Shown here in pieces: positions 24,940 through 34,770 of a stretch of DNA of 64,000 nt. The translations under genes and the position numbers were made by a program. The DNA comes from Bradyrhizobium guangxiense. GTDB lineage: Bacteria > Pseudomonadota > Alphaproteobacteria > Rhizobiales > Xanthobacteraceae. The stretch lies in contig NZ_CP022219.1 in NCBI RefSeq assembly GCF_004114915.1, positions 3,874,501 through 3,938,500 of the forward strand. Direction: 5' to 3'. The notes below the pieces were generated by a model. It saw nothing but the letters and a program-made list of their open reading frames with translations. It ran no database searches and was not told the DNA's origin. The first letter of the stretch is position 1, and the number at the start of each line of letters is the position of its first letter.

Positions 24940-25331
24940 AGTTCACTTCCAGATTTCTTCTGACCGGTCAGCATTTTCATGCCGACGTAAAGGGGTGGTT
25001 AACGATTCGATACGGGGGTCGCGACTTTTCTAGATGGTTGCCAATTGGTCGCTGTCAGGACCGTTTTGGTTCTGGCTCGCGACGGGCAGCGTGATGGAAG
25101 TCATAAAAGGCATTATCGGGGCGAGCGAGACCGTGTGAGCCCGGGTGGAGCTGTTTCGCCGCAGGTGCCGCTGTAACAATAAGTTGCTAGAAAATCGGCC
25201 CTTCAGGGAAGAAATTCACATTTTACTTGAGCCGGTTCAGTTGGCGTTCACTTGGTCTTGCAAGGCCCCTATAATCAGGCGGACGGCCAGAGACGAATTT
25301 CCCAGTAAATTCAACGCGATGAGGTAAAATC
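24940..25331. other. 392-base divergent intergenic region
   Basis: Separates the hypothetical gene (-) from the peroxiredoxin gene (+). I see no coding potential. A perfect TATAAT at 25270-25275, with TTCACT 17 bases upstream (25247-25252), is a candidate sigma-70-type promoter for the peroxiredoxin. No OxyR-like or other operator could be recognised by eye. Confidence 0.4.
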
Positions 25332-25989
<658 letters not shown>

Positions 25990-25991
<2 letters not shown>

Positions 25992-26028
25992 CTTTTTCGG
26001 CGGTCGCGCATGGCGACCGCAAGAAGTC
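25990..26028 (+). terminator. Long hairpin directly after the peroxiredoxin gene
   Basis: The arms GACTTTTT and GCGGTCGC pair with GCGACCGC and AAGAAGTC, giving two 8-bp helices (one G-T pair) split by a 2-base bulge, with a 5-base loop. It starts within the stop codon. No T-run follows, so it may act in RNA stability as much as in termination. Confidence 0.45.
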
Positions 26029-26124
26029 ATCCCCGGGGCGCGCGAAGCGCGAACCCGGGATCTCGAGATTCTCTGGTGCGCAATTGCGCACCAGAGTTCG
26101 GTCTTCGGACCGTCCTGGAATGAC
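26026..26124. repeat. Intergenic palindromic repeat, family A copy 1
   Basis: Begins GTCATCCCCGGGGCGCGCGA and ends CCTGGAATGAC, with inner hairpins (GCGCGAAGCGC; CTGGTGCGCAATTGCGCACCAG). Three further members with the same GTCATTCCGGGG...CCCCGGAATGAC frame occur at 44853, 45862 and 58844. This copy is the most diverged at its ends. Confidence 0.75.
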
Positions 26125-26132
26125 GGTAACAA

Positions 26133-27863
26133 TCAAGCCGCGTGCACGCGCTCCAGGAAGCCGTCAACCTCGGCCTTGAGAAGCAGGCTCTCACCCGACA
26201 GCGCCTGGGCGGAGGCAAACATCCGGCTCGACGTCTCGCCCGTCTCGCTGGCGCCCTTGGCGGCCTGGCGGACGTTGACGGCAACATCGGCCGTGCCCGA
26301 CACCGCGGCGCGAACGCTGGACACGATGTTGTGCGTCGCGCTTTTCTGCTGCTCGACCGCAGCCGAGATCGAGCCCGCGATGCCGCTGATGCGCTCGATG
26401 GTCTGGCTGATCGCCTTGATGGCGGCAACCGACTCCTCGGTCGCGAGCTGCATACTCTCGATCTGGTTCGAGATCTCGTCCGTCGCCTTTGCGGTCTGGC
26501 CGGCCAGCGTCTTGACCTCCTGGGCTACCACCGCAAAGCCGCGGCCGGCGTCGCCCGCGCGCGCGGCCTCGATGGTGGCGTTCAGAGCCAACAAGTTGGT
26601 CTGCTCGGCGATCGAGGTGATCAGCTTGACGACGTCGCCAATGCGCGCGCCGGCGTCAGAGAGCTGCGCAATGCGCTGGTCGGTTGCCTCGGCCTGCCGG
26701 ACCGCCGCGGCGGAAATCTCGTTGGATTCCTGCACCCGCCGCGTGATCTCGGAAATCGATTGAGACAGCTCGTCGGAGGCCGACGCCGCCGAACGCACGT
26801 GCTCGGAAGCGTTTTCGGAAGCGCCGGCGGACTGCGCCGACAGGTCGGCGGTGGAGCGTGCGACGTCGGTCAGTTGCCGCGCCACGCGCTCGAACTCGCC
26901 CGACGACGTCAGCACCTTGTCGAGGATGCCGCCGACGCTGCCGCGGAACTCCTCGACGAAGTTGCGCAGGTCGGATTTGCGCTGCTCGACCGCTGCGGCC
27001 GAGGCCGCCGCCTGCTCGCTGCGCAGGCGCGCCCGCTCCAGCGAATTGCTTTTGAACACCGCGACCGTGCGGGCGATCTCGCCGATCTCGTCGGCGCGAT
27101 CCTCGCACTCGATTGCGACGTCGCTCTGGCCGTTGGCAAGCGCGGTGAGCGAGCGGGTGACCGAGGTGAGCGGACGGGTGACGCGGCGCACGACCAGCAG
27201 GGTCAGGACCAGCACCACAAGCGCGGCAAGGCCGGCGGCCGCCGCCATGCTCTCGATCGCGTGGGCCAGCATACTCTCGTACTGCATCATGGGGATGCCG
27301 ACATAGAGAATGCCGACGACCTTGTCGCTGCCGTCCACGATCGGGAAATAGGCGGTCATGAACGATTTGCCGAACAGCGTCGCCGGACCCCTGTAGGCCT
27401 CGCCACGGCGCAGCGGCGCCTGCCCCGGATGATCGGCGGCGAGCTGGGTGCCGACGGCACGGTCGCCATTTTCCTTTTTCACGTTGGTGGAGCGGCGGAC
27501 GAACTGCCCGCTCGCTTCGTCGAACACGAACAGGGTCGCATTGCCGCCGACATAGGACACCGCGCGGTCGACGATGGCGTGATCACCAAGATCGGGCATC
27601 TTGGGGATTTGGGCGCGCACCACCGTACCATCCCGCATCGTGACCTTGGCGGATGGGACAGTTTCGGTGAAGGCCAACGCCAGCGTGCGCAGGTTGACCT
27701 CGATGTCGCGCAGTGCGCGGTCATTGAAGGCGGACGTCAGCGACCAATAGCCGGCGCCAACCACGAGCGCCGTGTTCACGGCGATCAGCAGCACGGCGCA
27801 CAGCACCGCTTTCGTGCCCAGCTTGAACTGCGACAAGAACTTCCCAGTCAGTGCTTTGGACAT
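26133..27863 (-). CDS. Methyl-accepting chemotaxis protein
   Basis: 576 residues. ATG 27863 ([20 protein letters not shown]) is chosen because the first TM segment follows at ~18-40. A periplasmic Cache-type sensor domain (~41-205) contains [20 protein letters not shown], typical for the Cache_3/2 group. The second TM is near 208-230, then a HAMP domain and the cytoplasmic signalling hairpin with the conserved tip [19 protein letters not shown]. It would bind CheW/CheA. The ligand is unknown; related Cache domains often sense carboxylates. Confidence 0.93.
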   Translation of the reverse strand: MSKALTGKFLSQFKLGTKAVLCAVLLIAVNTALVVGAGYWSLTSAFNDRALRDIEVNLRTLALAFTETVPSAKVTMRDGTVVRAQIPKMPDLGDHAIVDRAVSYVGGNATLFVFDEASGQFVRRSTNVKKENGDRAVGTQLAADHPGQAPLRRGEAYRGPATLFGKSFMTAYFPIVDGSDKVVGILYVGIPMMQYESMLAHAIESMAAAAGLAALVVLVLTLLVVRRVTRPLTSVTRSLTALANGQSDVAIECEDRADEIGEIARTVAVFKSNSLERARLRSEQAAASAAAVEQRKSDLRNFVEEFRGSVGGILDKVLTSSGEFERVARQLTDVARSTADLSAQSAGASENASEHVRSAASASDELSQSISEITRRVQESNEISAAAVRQAEATDQRIAQLSDAGARIGDVVKLITSIAEQTNLLALNATIEAARAGDAGRGFAVVAQEVKTLAGQTAKATDEISNQIESMQLATEESVAAIKAISQTIERISGIAGSISAAVEQQKSATHNIVSSVRAAVSGTADVAVNVRQAAKGASETGETSSRMFASAQALSGESLLLKAEVDGFLERVHAA

Positions 27864-27979
27864 GAATGGAACTACCCCCGTAATTCCTGCATATTCGTGC
27901 AGTTGACTTACGGTAAAATTAACGATGGTTCGCACCGTCCCCGCCCACATGCTTTCCAAATCGTAAACGAGGACTCCCC

Positions 27980-29425
27980 CTGACCACGCCGAGCGCGCCC
28001 CCCATCATCGTCTGGTTCCGCGACGACCTTCGTCTGTCCGACCATCCCGCCCTGCATGCCGCCGCCAAAACCGGTGCGCCAGTGCTCTGCCTGTTCGTCG
28101 TCGACGACACCGCCGGGCGGGCGCCCGGCGCCGCGACGCGCTGGTGGCTGGCGCAGTCGCTACGATCGCTCGGGGCCGCAATCGCCGCGCGCGGCGGGTC
28201 GCTCGTCCTGCGCAAGGGACCGGCCGCCAAGGTCATCGGCGAGTTCGCCCGCGAGAGCGGCGCCCGTGCCGTTTACTGGAATGAGATCGCGCAAGCGCCG
28301 CATCGAGCTGTCGAGAGCCAGCTCGCGGCGATGCTGGCAAGGCTCGGCATCGGCTCGCAAAGCTTTCCCGGCGACCTCCTTGTCCCGCCCTCGGTAATCC
28401 GTACCAAGGACGGCCGCGGGTTGCGCGTGTTCACGCCATTCTGGCGGCGCCTGCTGTCGCTCGGCGATCCGCCAAAACCGCTGCCTGCTCCGAAGCAGCT
28501 GCGCCCTGCACCGAATATCGCCGGTGACGTGCTGGAGAGCTGGCGACTGGAGCCGAGCAAGCCGGATTGGGCAGGCGGGCTGCGCGAGGCATGGACCCCG
28601 GGCGAGGCCTCCGCACGAGCGCGCCTGCGCGACTTCCTCAGCCACACTGTGCGCCGCTATGTCGGCGATCGCGATCGCCCGGATCGCGACGGCACCTCAG
28701 GGCTCTCGCCGCATTTGAGGTTCGGCGAGCTCAGCCCGCGCCAAATCTGGCACGCGGCGCGGTTTGCCACGGACGATGATCCGGCACTCGGGCCGGGCAT
28801 CGCAAAGTTCCTGAGCGAGCTCGGCTGGCGCGAGTTCTGCCGCCACCTGCTCCACGACCATCCCAACCTCGCCACCGCAAACCTGCAAACGAACTTCGAC
28901 GGCTTCCCCTGGAAGCGCGACGCCAAGGCGCTCGCTGCCTGGCAGCGCGGCCGCACCGGCTATCCGATCGTCGATGCCGGCCTGCGCGAGCTCTGGCACA
29001 CCGGCGTGATGCACAACCGGGTGCGGATGGTGGTCGCCTCCTTCCTGGTCAAGCACCTCTTGATCGACTGGCGCGAGGGCGAAGCCTGGTTCTGGGACAC
29101 GCTGGTCGATGCGGACGCCGGCAGCAATCCCGCCAATTGGCAATGGGTCGCCGGCTGCGGCGCCGACGCTGCACCCTACTTCCGCGTGTTCAACCCGCAG
29201 CTCCAAGGCGAGAAGTTCGATCCGGATGGAACCTACGTTCGGCGCTGGGTGCCGGAGCTGGAGGACATGCCGGCCAGGCTGATCCACCGGCCCTGGCAGG
29301 CAACGCCGATCGAGCTTGCGAGCGCAGGCATCACGCTCGGCAAGACCTATCCGCAGCCGATCGTCGATCATGCCAAAGGGCGCGAGCGTGCGCTCGCTGC
29401 CTACACGACGATCCGCAAAGGTTGA
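27980..29425 (+). CDS. phr: Deoxyribodipyrimidine photolyase (apparent CTG start)
   Basis: About 481 residues. The conserved N-terminus [20 protein letters not shown] lies upstream of the first GTG (28082), and from the in-frame stop at 27920 to that GTG there is no ATG, GTG or TTG. A CTG at 27980, preceded by ACGAGGACTCCCC, is the best start. The C-terminal FAD domain is intact ([51 protein letters not shown]), matching class I CPD photolyases that split UV dimers using light. The DNA-related Lys-rich gene follows. Start codon uncertain, enzyme certain. Confidence 0.9.
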   Translation: MTTPSAPPIIVWFRDDLRLSDHPALHAAAKTGAPVLCLFVVDDTAGRAPGAATRWWLAQSLRSLGAAIAARGGSLVLRKGPAAKVIGEFARESGARAVYWNEIAQAPHRAVESQLAAMLARLGIGSQSFPGDLLVPPSVIRTKDGRGLRVFTPFWRRLLSLGDPPKPLPAPKQLRPAPNIAGDVLESWRLEPSKPDWAGGLREAWTPGEASARARLRDFLSHTVRRYVGDRDRPDRDGTSGLSPHLRFGELSPRQIWHAARFATDDDPALGPGIAKFLSELGWREFCRHLLHDHPNLATANLQTNFDGFPWKRDAKALAAWQRGRTGYPIVDAGLRELWHTGVMHNRVRMVVASFLVKHLLIDWREGEAWFWDTLVDADAGSNPANWQWVAGCGADAAPYFRVFNPQLQGEKFDPDGTYVRRWVPELEDMPARLIHRPWQATPIELASAGITLGKTYPQPIVDHAKGRERALAAYTTIRKG

Positions 29426-29491
29426 GCGCGGCTTTGACTCAATTTCGAAACCCGCTATCGTCACCAACGCAGTCAAACTGTGGGGGACGAC

Positions 29492-29779
29492 ATGGACGAC
29501 GACAAGCCGATCACCGAACAGGCGATGGAGACGATCACCACTGCCGTGGAAGCGACCAAGGACGCGGCAGTCACCGCGGTCAAGAAAGTCAGGAAGGCCG
29601 CCAAGAAGGTCGCAAAGAAAGTAGCGCCGAAGAAGGCAGCCAAGAAGAGCTCGAAGAAGTCTTCGAAGAAGGCCGCCAAGAAGTCCTCAAAGAAGGCGGC
29701 CAAGACCACCGCGAAGAAGGCGAAGAAGTCTACCAAGAAGGCAAAGACAAAGAAGAAGGCCAAGAAGGCGAAGCGCTGA
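29492..29779 (+). CDS. Histone H1-like Lys/Ala-rich nucleoid protein
   Basis: 95 residues from ATG 29492 (GTG at 29480 also possible; GGGGGACGAC favours 29492). A short acidic N-terminus (MDDDKPITEQAMETITT) leads into ~65 residues made of KKAAKKSS-type repeats, as in bacterial H1-like proteins (HC1, AlgP, BpH1 types). These bind DNA non-specifically. The AAG codon repetition at DNA level makes the gene prone to length change. Sits 66 bases after the photolyase. Confidence 0.85.
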   Translation: MDDDKPITEQAMETITTAVEATKDAAVTAVKKVRKAAKKVAKKVAPKKAAKKSSKKSSKKAAKKSSKKAAKTTAKKAKKSTKKAKTKKKAKKAKR

Positions 29780-29797
29780 TCGGGGCGTGAGACCGGG

Positions 29798-29823
29798 TCT
29801 CCGGATGCGAGTGCGTCCGGAGA
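29798..29823. terminator. Hairpin between convergent genes
   Basis: A perfect 8-bp stem TCTCCGGA / TCCGGAGA with a 10-base loop lies between the H1-like gene (+) and the EamA gene (-). No T-run on either side; possible bidirectional terminator. Confidence 0.4.
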
Positions 29824-29860
29824 TCTGTGCGGCGAGGCCTACCCTCGCTGCCCCGTCAGC

Positions 29861-30733
29861 CTAGGCGCGCCGGTTGACGACGAACACCGCGGCCGCGCAC
29901 ATCGCCATGCCGGCAATCGCCAGCGCATCGAGCTTCTCTCCGAACAGCACGTAGGCCATCAGCGCTGTCACGGCCGGCACCAGATAGAACAGGCTCGCGA
30001 CCGAGGTTGCCGCGGCGTGGCGGATCAGCCAGTAGAGCAGCCCGATCGATCCGATCGAGAGCGCCACGGCGAGCCAGGCGAGCGCGAGCACGAACTCCCG
30101 CGTCCAGTGCACCACGCGGTCCTCGAACAGGAAGGCTCCGATCGCGAAGAAAATGGTGACAGCGACATATTGCACGAGATTGCCGGCGCGCCAGTCGATC
30201 TGGTTGCAGTAGCGGCGCTGATAGAGCGTGCCGAGCGTGATGCTGATCAGCGAGACCACCGAGGCGAGCCAGCCAAGCCCGGCTTCGCCGGTCATGGGAC
30301 GGTTGTGCAGGATCATCACGACGCCGCCGAGGCCGAGCACCAGCCCCGCCCATTGCAGCGGCGTCACCCGCTCGCCGAGCCAGCGATTGGCAATTGTCGA
30401 GGTCAGGATCGGCTGAAGGCCCGGGATCAGCGCAGAAAGCCCGGCCGGAATCGAATGCGCGATCGCGATCGCGGTGCCACCGAGATAGAAGCCATGGACG
30501 AGGATGCCGGCGACCGCGCTGTGCGCGATGCCGACACGGTCCGGCCATTTCGGCCGTGCGAGGCCGGCAATGATCGCCATCAGGCCGACCACGATCGCCA
30601 TGCGGATGGCGAGATAGGTCAAGGGATCGGCGTTGTTGACGACGTATTTGGTGCCGACGAATCCGGTGCTCCAGAGCAGGACGAACAGGATCGGCGCGGC
30701 GCGGGCGGTCAGGGCTTCTTGATTATGATTCAT
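29861..30733 (-). CDS. EamA/DMT family transporter
   Basis: 290 residues with ten hydrophobic segments in two EamA repeats. ATG 30733 is preferred over 30745 because GAGGAC is placed correctly before it. Family marks include LLWSTGFVGTKYVVNNADPL and the second-half GSIGLLYWLIRHAAAT. Members export amino acids, nucleobases or other metabolites; the substrate is unknown. A second EamA gene occurs at 42086, but the two differ considerably. Confidence 0.9.
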   Translation of the reverse strand: MNHNQEALTARAAPILFVLLWSTGFVGTKYVVNNADPLTYLAIRMAIVVGLMAIIAGLARPKWPDRVGIAHSAVAGILVHGFYLGGTAIAIAHSIPAGLSALIPGLQPILTSTIANRWLGERVTPLQWAGLVLGLGGVVMILHNRPMTGEAGLGWLASVVSLISITLGTLYQRRYCNQIDWRAGNLVQYVAVTIFFAIGAFLFEDRVVHWTREFVLALAWLAVALSIGSIGLLYWLIRHAAATSVASLFYLVPAVTALMAYVLFGEKLDALAIAGMAMCAAAVFVVNRRA

Positions 30734-30830
30734 TGCCGTCCTCATTGCCCCACCGGGGACTATGCGGCAATGCGAATTTCGGCCGGGCGATGCTGCGCTG
30801 CGACGGGCGCCGGCGGCTCAGCTCAGCCGC

Positions 30831-31277
30831 TCACCATTCTTCCGGACAGGGGTCGACGATCTTCCAGAGCTCGACGCCATTCTTGATCTTCTTCATCTCG
30901 GTGGTGAGCCCGCCGTTGCGACGAATCCAGTCCTTCACCGTATCGGGATAGTAGGACATCAGGTCGGACGTCCCCTCGGAGCTGGTGACCTTGATGCCGA
31001 AGGTGAAGGCCTTGTCGTAATAGGCCTGATGGAAGCCGAGGCTCGCGCGCGGCGTCACGCAGATCTTGTTCATCGGCACGATGCCGAGCACCAGCGTACA
31101 GGCCGAATTGCAGATGCCGTCGATGATGACGCGCTCGCCCTTCTCGCGGACGCGCTTGTACTTGGCCTTGTATTCCTCGACATAGCCGCCGTGGTCGCGG
31201 GTGATATGCAGCTCGGCCCGCGCCGGCGTAGCGGCGACGAGGCAGAGCGACAGCAGGCTCAGAAGCGTGATGCGCAT
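30831..31277 (-). CDS. Exported protein, ClpP/crotonase-like COG3904 type
   Basis: 148 residues with a Sec signal (cleavage near TPARAEL). The central block DGICNSACTLVLGIVP followed by ASLGFHQAYY resembles the periplasmic COG3904 group, whose fold is related to ClpP-like serine proteases; Ser in NSAC and the later His could be the remains or the core of an active site. Activity is not established for the group. Two pairs of Cys residues could form disulfides. Single gene, divergent from 31567. Confidence 0.75.
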   Translation of the reverse strand: MRITLLSLLSLCLVAATPARAELHITRDHGGYVEEYKAKYKRVREKGERVIIDGICNSACTLVLGIVPMNKICVTPRASLGFHQAYYDKAFTFGIKVTSSEGTSDLMSYYPDTVKDWIRRNGGLTTEMKKIKNGVELWKIVDPCPEEW

Positions 31278-31459
31278 GGCGAGGTGACGGCGGCAGCCTT
31301 CAGGAATGGACCGGCCTCGAAGGACCCCAGCAGGCCGGCGACAGGATTCTTAACCGAATAGTCTTTGGTCATACTTGTGTGGGGAATTCGTTAAGCATCT
31401 CGAAAAGGCCAAAAATAGGCAGCCTTCGACCGCATATCCGGCAATTCTGTCACACCCGG

Positions 31460-31492
31460 CCGGAAATCTGCGGGATTAGCCCGGATTTCCGG
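31460..31492. repeat. Palindromic hairpin in divergent intergenic region
   Basis: CCGGAAATC (31460-31468) pairs with GATTTCCGG (31484-31492), and an inner CGGG/CCCG adds four pairs, giving a long interrupted stem. It lies in the 289-base region between 31277 and 31567, ~75 bases before the start of the + gene. No other feature seen there. Confidence 0.4.
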
Positions 31493-31566
31493 GCATAGGA
31501 CCGGTGCCCCGGGGGCTCGAAATGGCTATAGAAGGGTGCTATTCGCGCGGGTTCCGGAGAATCGAG

Positions 31567-31830
31567 ATGAGCAAGTTCAAGCTTGTAGCCGCGGTTGCAG
31601 CCCTGTCGGCTGCAATCCTAGCCCCTGGCCTTGCGGAGGCGGGGGGCCACCACCGGCACCACCGCACTTACATCAACCCGTTGCCCTACCCGATCAGCTA
31701 TGTGCACAATTACGGGCCCGGTATCACCCCCGGCACCTTCGCCTATTACGACGGCCCGTCGACCAACCACTGCTACCAGAGCTCGGCCGTCTATGTTGGC
31801 CAGGACCGCCGCCGGCACCCCTGCTACTGA
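31567..31830 (+). CDS. Small exported protein of unknown function
   Basis: 87 residues from ATG 31567, after CCGGAGAATCGAG. Signal peptide ends near GLAEAGG; a His cluster (GGHHRHHRTY) starts the mature part and two Cys sit in the C-terminal ~20 residues (CYQSSAVYVG...CY). The His cluster could bind metal. Similar short proteins are frequent in this group of bacteria, but no function is known to me. Confidence 0.7.
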   Translation: MSKFKLVAAVAALSAAILAPGLAEAGGHHRHHRTYINPLPYPISYVHNYGPGITPGTFAYYDGPSTNHCYQSSAVYVGQDRRRHPCY

Positions 31831-31860
31831 GGCGCGCCGGAGCGTCTGCACCGGGCGCCC

Positions 31861-32322
31861 TTATTTGGCGGCGCCCGAGCGCAGCAATTGCTTCTCGATC
31901 TCGTGAACCGGCATCTTGACGAGATCCTTGCCGACCTCGCCTTGAATCGCCTTGCGCACGACGTCCGAGTAATCGGCGCGGATCATGCCAAGCGCGCGGG
32001 GCGAGGCCACCATGGTCAGGGCTGTGGTCTCGCCCGAGCTGATGGCGGCATCGAGCCGGCCGGCCAGGCTTCGCAGAAAGGCGCGCTCGGCCTCGTCGTG
32101 CCAATCGGTCTGCTCGACTGAGCTGCGGGCCCCGCCGGCAGCGGCGTGCAGTCGCCCCGGCGCGTCGCTTCCTTGCGCGCTGGTCGAGGGATTGGGCTGC
32201 TCGTGCACCTCCTTGGTGTGAAGGTTCGGAAACATCTCGTCGCCGAGGTTTTCCAGAATGAGCGCCTTGCGCCCGTCGCACACGACCAGCCAGTCGCCTT
32301 TGTCGATTCTCATTTTGTCCAT
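31861..32322 (-). CDS. Host attachment family protein
   Basis: 153 residues. ATG 32322 has AAGGAG at 7 bases; the GTG at 32328 is too close to it. The N-terminus KGDWLVVCDGRKALILENLG and the middle ARSSVEQTDWHDEAERAFL match the family annotated as required for attachment to host cells (first named in Agrobacterium), which has an Rossmann-like fold related to peptide-release-factor-like eRF1 domains. True role unclear. It follows the gene at 32362 by 39 bases and is probably co-transcribed. Confidence 0.85.
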   Translation of the reverse strand: MDKMRIDKGDWLVVCDGRKALILENLGDEMFPNLHTKEVHEQPNPSTSAQGSDAPGRLHAAAGGARSSVEQTDWHDEAERAFLRSLAGRLDAAISSGETTALTMVASPRALGMIRADYSDVVRKAIQGEVGKDLVKMPVHEIEKQLLRSGAAK

Positions 32323-32361
32323 TGCCACTCTCCTTGAAACTCTTGGACGCCGCGGCTGGCA

Positions 32362-32772
32362 TCAGAGATGTTCTTCGAATTCCTCGAAGGACTTGCCGAA
32401 CTGCGCCATCGCCTCCTCCAGATAGTCGGCGAGCATTGGCGTGCCGATCAGGTAGGACGCGGTGCGCTGGTTGTGCGCCTGCGCGGCCTGGGTGTGCAAT
32501 TGGCGCCAATTGGAGAGATCACCGTCGCCGCGCCCAAGCCAGGTCAGCGCCACGAGATCGATCTGCTCGTCGACATTGAGATCGCGGATAAAGCCCGCGA
32601 GCTCCGCACGGTCGGTGGTCCCGCCGCGCCCTCCGCGGCCATAGCTCATGTCATCGTCGCCGAAGTCCAGGACGACGCCGCCTCCGGCCGCCTCGTTGTC
32701 GGACCGGCGCGATTTCGAAATGACGAAGAAGACCTTCTCCGGCGAGATCGACAGATTTGGAATGACTCGCAT
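32362..32772 (-). CDS. DUF3775 family protein
   Basis: 136 residues from ATG 32772 (MRVIPNLSISPEKVFFVISK). The helical pattern with ELAGFIRDLNVDEQIDLVAL, TWLGRGDGD and TPMLADYLEEAMAQFGKSFE matches DUF3775 proteins, whose function is unknown. It is the first gene of a two-gene unit with the host-attachment protein; the pairing is worth noting as a possible functional link. Confidence 0.75.
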   Translation of the reverse strand: MRVIPNLSISPEKVFFVISKSRRSDNEAAGGGVVLDFGDDDMSYGRGGRGGTTDRAELAGFIRDLNVDEQIDLVALTWLGRGDGDLSNWRQLHTQAAQAHNQRTASYLIGTPMLADYLEEAMAQFGKSFEEFEEHL

Positions 32773-33012
32773 CCAGTTCACCTTGTCCCGCAGCAAGCAC
32801 CATGCTGCCGCCACGCCAGCAACACTATGAGCCGACGCAGACTTTCGAATTGCGCAGGATCAAGGTTGGCGGCAAGCACATGGGCCGTGCCGCCAAAGGC
32901 GCAGAGGCCCGGATTGGCTGAAAATCTGTTCATCAGAATTACATTTCGGCTCCGCCACAATTTGAGCAGAACATCTTCGATATCCTGCTTTCCGTAAGCG
33001 GAGGAAGACATC

Positions 33013-33291
33013 ATGACTTTCAAGATCGGCCTCGTCGGCGCAGGCCTGTTCGGTGCCGTGTTTGGCGCGTTGGCGGCATCGCCGGCGTCCGCCATGCCCA
33101 TCGCGCCCGCGCCTGCGACATCGCAGCTCTCCGGCGTCGAGCAGGTCCGCATGGTCTGCGACGCCTGGGGGCGCTGCTGGTGGCGTCCGAACTATTATGG
33201 GTATTACGGTCCGCGGCCGTATTACGGCCCACGGTATTATCGGCCGCGCTATTATGGTTATTATGGCCCGGGCTATTATCGCCGCTGGTGA
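33013..33291 (+). CDS. Small exported Tyr/Gly/Arg-rich protein
   Basis: 92 residues. Signal peptide ends near SPASAMP. Two Cys lie at VCDAWGRCWWRPN; the rest is a repeat of YYGPR-like units, giving a basic, Tyr-rich tail. Such tails are typical for small surface or envelope proteins in rhizobia. Its gene is followed by a strong terminator, so the transcript is short and monocistronic. Confidence 0.75.
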   Translation: MTFKIGLVGAGLFGAVFGALAASPASAMPIAPAPATSQLSGVEQVRMVCDAWGRCWWRPNYYGYYGPRPYYGPRYYRPRYYGYYGPGYYRRW

Positions 33292-33296
33292 CATCT

Positions 33297-33322
33297 GAAG
33301 GGGCCTTCGGGCCCCTTCGCTT
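33297..33322 (+). terminator. Rho-independent terminator
   Basis: A perfect 9-bp stem GAAGGGGCC / GGCCCCTTC closed by a TTCG loop and followed by GCTTTTGC, immediately after the gene ending at 33291. Confidence 0.75.
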
Positions 33323-33420
33323 TTGCGAGATCACGTCTTGCCCCGTCGTCGCCGGCCTGGAGCGATTCCAAAACTGATCTAGATCAAAGCGAAAGCCGCC
33401 CACACCGTCATTTTACCACG

Positions 33421-33592
33421 ATGGCCGAGTTGATCGTCTTTCGATGTCCTCAGACGGGCATGAACGTGCAGACGCATCTGGAGAAGCAGGAGAAAATCGA
33501 AGGACGCAGCTTTGCGTCCTTTGCCTGTCCCGCCTGCACGGCTGCACTTCATCGACCTCGCTTCCGGAAAACCGATGAGCCAAGAACGTTGA
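33421..33592 (+). pseudogene. Small zinc-ribbon-like gene with a frameshift
   Basis: The first frame gives MAELIVFRCPQTGMNVQ ... FACPACT, a small two-CxxC-type protein that I recognise from memory as a common short family in Bradyrhizobium ending in a conserved RLHF...GKP motif. Here that ending is found only in the next frame: RLHFIDLASGKPMSQER, from 33539 to the TGA at 33590-33592. A 1-base insertion or 2-base deletion near 33538-33541 explains this. Read without correction the frame runs to 33648 with an unrelated tail. Either a true pseudogene or a sequencing error. Confidence 0.55.
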
Positions 33593-33683
33593 CGGTGACA
33601 TTGATCGGACGGACATCATGGCATGATGTCCGCAATACTACGGCCTGAAATTCGATTTACTGAAACGCGATGTTCCGCCATTG

Positions 33684-34706
33684 ATGGCGGTACATCGACG
33701 TTCATTTGATTGTCCCATTTCAGCAGCCGCCAGATCCATGTTGTTCGACGCCTTCGCCCCCTCCTCCGCGCTTCAGCTGATCGGCTTTGCCGACGTCGAT
33801 GCGTTTCGGCCGGTTGAGACGATGGAAGACGCGAGAAGCATTCCGCTCGACATTCCGAACTTCGCCGCGGCCCGCGCCGCCGTCTCCCTGCCGGCGTGCC
33901 GCATCATCGTGATGAGATCGTTCGCGCGCATCCTCGACACCGCCTATCGGATGCCAGGCGGGATGGTGATCCTGTCCATGACCGACGACCTCCAGGTCAA
34001 CTTCAAGGGACTGGATCTCGATGCGCGTTTCTTCGTTGCGCTCCGCGGCAACGACGAATGCCATTTCGTCGAGCCTCAGACCAACCATCATGCGATGATC
34101 ATTTTCTCGCCCGAGCTGAAAGACCGGGACTGGTTCGATCGCTCTGACAGCTTGCGGGCCCGTGTTGCGAACCGGCCCGCCCTGCTCCACGCGCGGCAAC
34201 TCCTGCTCGATATCCTGCGCACCGCCTCGGTGCAGCCGCTCCTGTTCGAGACCACCGAAGTGGCCGCGCATCTCCAGGAGGGCCTGCTGCTCGCGCTTGA
34301 CGATTTGTTTCGGATTGATCCGATGCTGGACCTGCGCGCCTCGGCCCAGGGCGAGCGAGCGATCAAGCTCGTGCAGCGCATCGACGATTACGTCGCAGCC
34401 TATCCCACCGCGCCGATCTACCCCGCCGATCTCGCCAGCCAGTTCGGTGTCTCGATCCGGACGCTCGGCGGCGCGGTGAGCAAGGTGCGGGGCATGAGCC
34501 TGCATCAATACATTCGTCTCAAGAGGCTGTGGGCGACCCGCGCTCGCCTCCTGAAGGGCGGCGGCGCTACCGTCGCCACGTGCGCGCGTGCCCAGGGCTT
34601 CCATCATCTCGGCGAATTTGCCGCAGCCTACCGCGCAATCTTCCACGAGGCGCCGTCCGACACGCTGGCACGCGGCCGGCAAGGAGGTTGCCGTCAGGCC
34701 GACTGA
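33684..34706 (+). CDS. AraC family transcriptional regulator
   Basis: About 340 residues; ATG 33684 (a TTG at 33681 precedes it, and ATG 33738 is also possible). A long N-terminal sensor part of unknown ligand is followed from ~230 by the AraC-type double HTH (LASQFGVSIRTLGGAVSKVR, GMSLHQYIRLKRL, ATVATCARAQGFHHLGEFAA, YRAIFHEAPSDTL). The signature is typical, though the second helix is less conserved. No adjacent operon shows an obvious target. Confidence 0.85.
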   Translation: MAVHRRSFDCPISAAARSMLFDAFAPSSALQLIGFADVDAFRPVETMEDARSIPLDIPNFAAARAAVSLPACRIIVMRSFARILDTAYRMPGGMVILSMTDDLQVNFKGLDLDARFFVALRGNDECHFVEPQTNHHAMIIFSPELKDRDWFDRSDSLRARVANRPALLHARQLLLDILRTASVQPLLFETTEVAAHLQEGLLLALDDLFRIDPMLDLRASAQGERAIKLVQRIDDYVAAYPTAPIYPADLASQFGVSIRTLGGAVSKVRGMSLHQYIRLKRLWATRARLLKGGGATVATCARAQGFHHLGEFAAAYRAIFHEAPSDTLARGRQGGCRQAD

Positions 34707-34770
34707 CGCGGCCCTTGCGACGGTGGCTCGGCCTCAGCGCCGGTTCGGAACATATCCGGGACAGGGAAGC

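Noticed and set aside
26142..27983. Plus-strand open frame of 613 codons opposite the chemoreceptor
   Set aside because: Shadow of the chemoreceptor gene; no ribosome site or domain.
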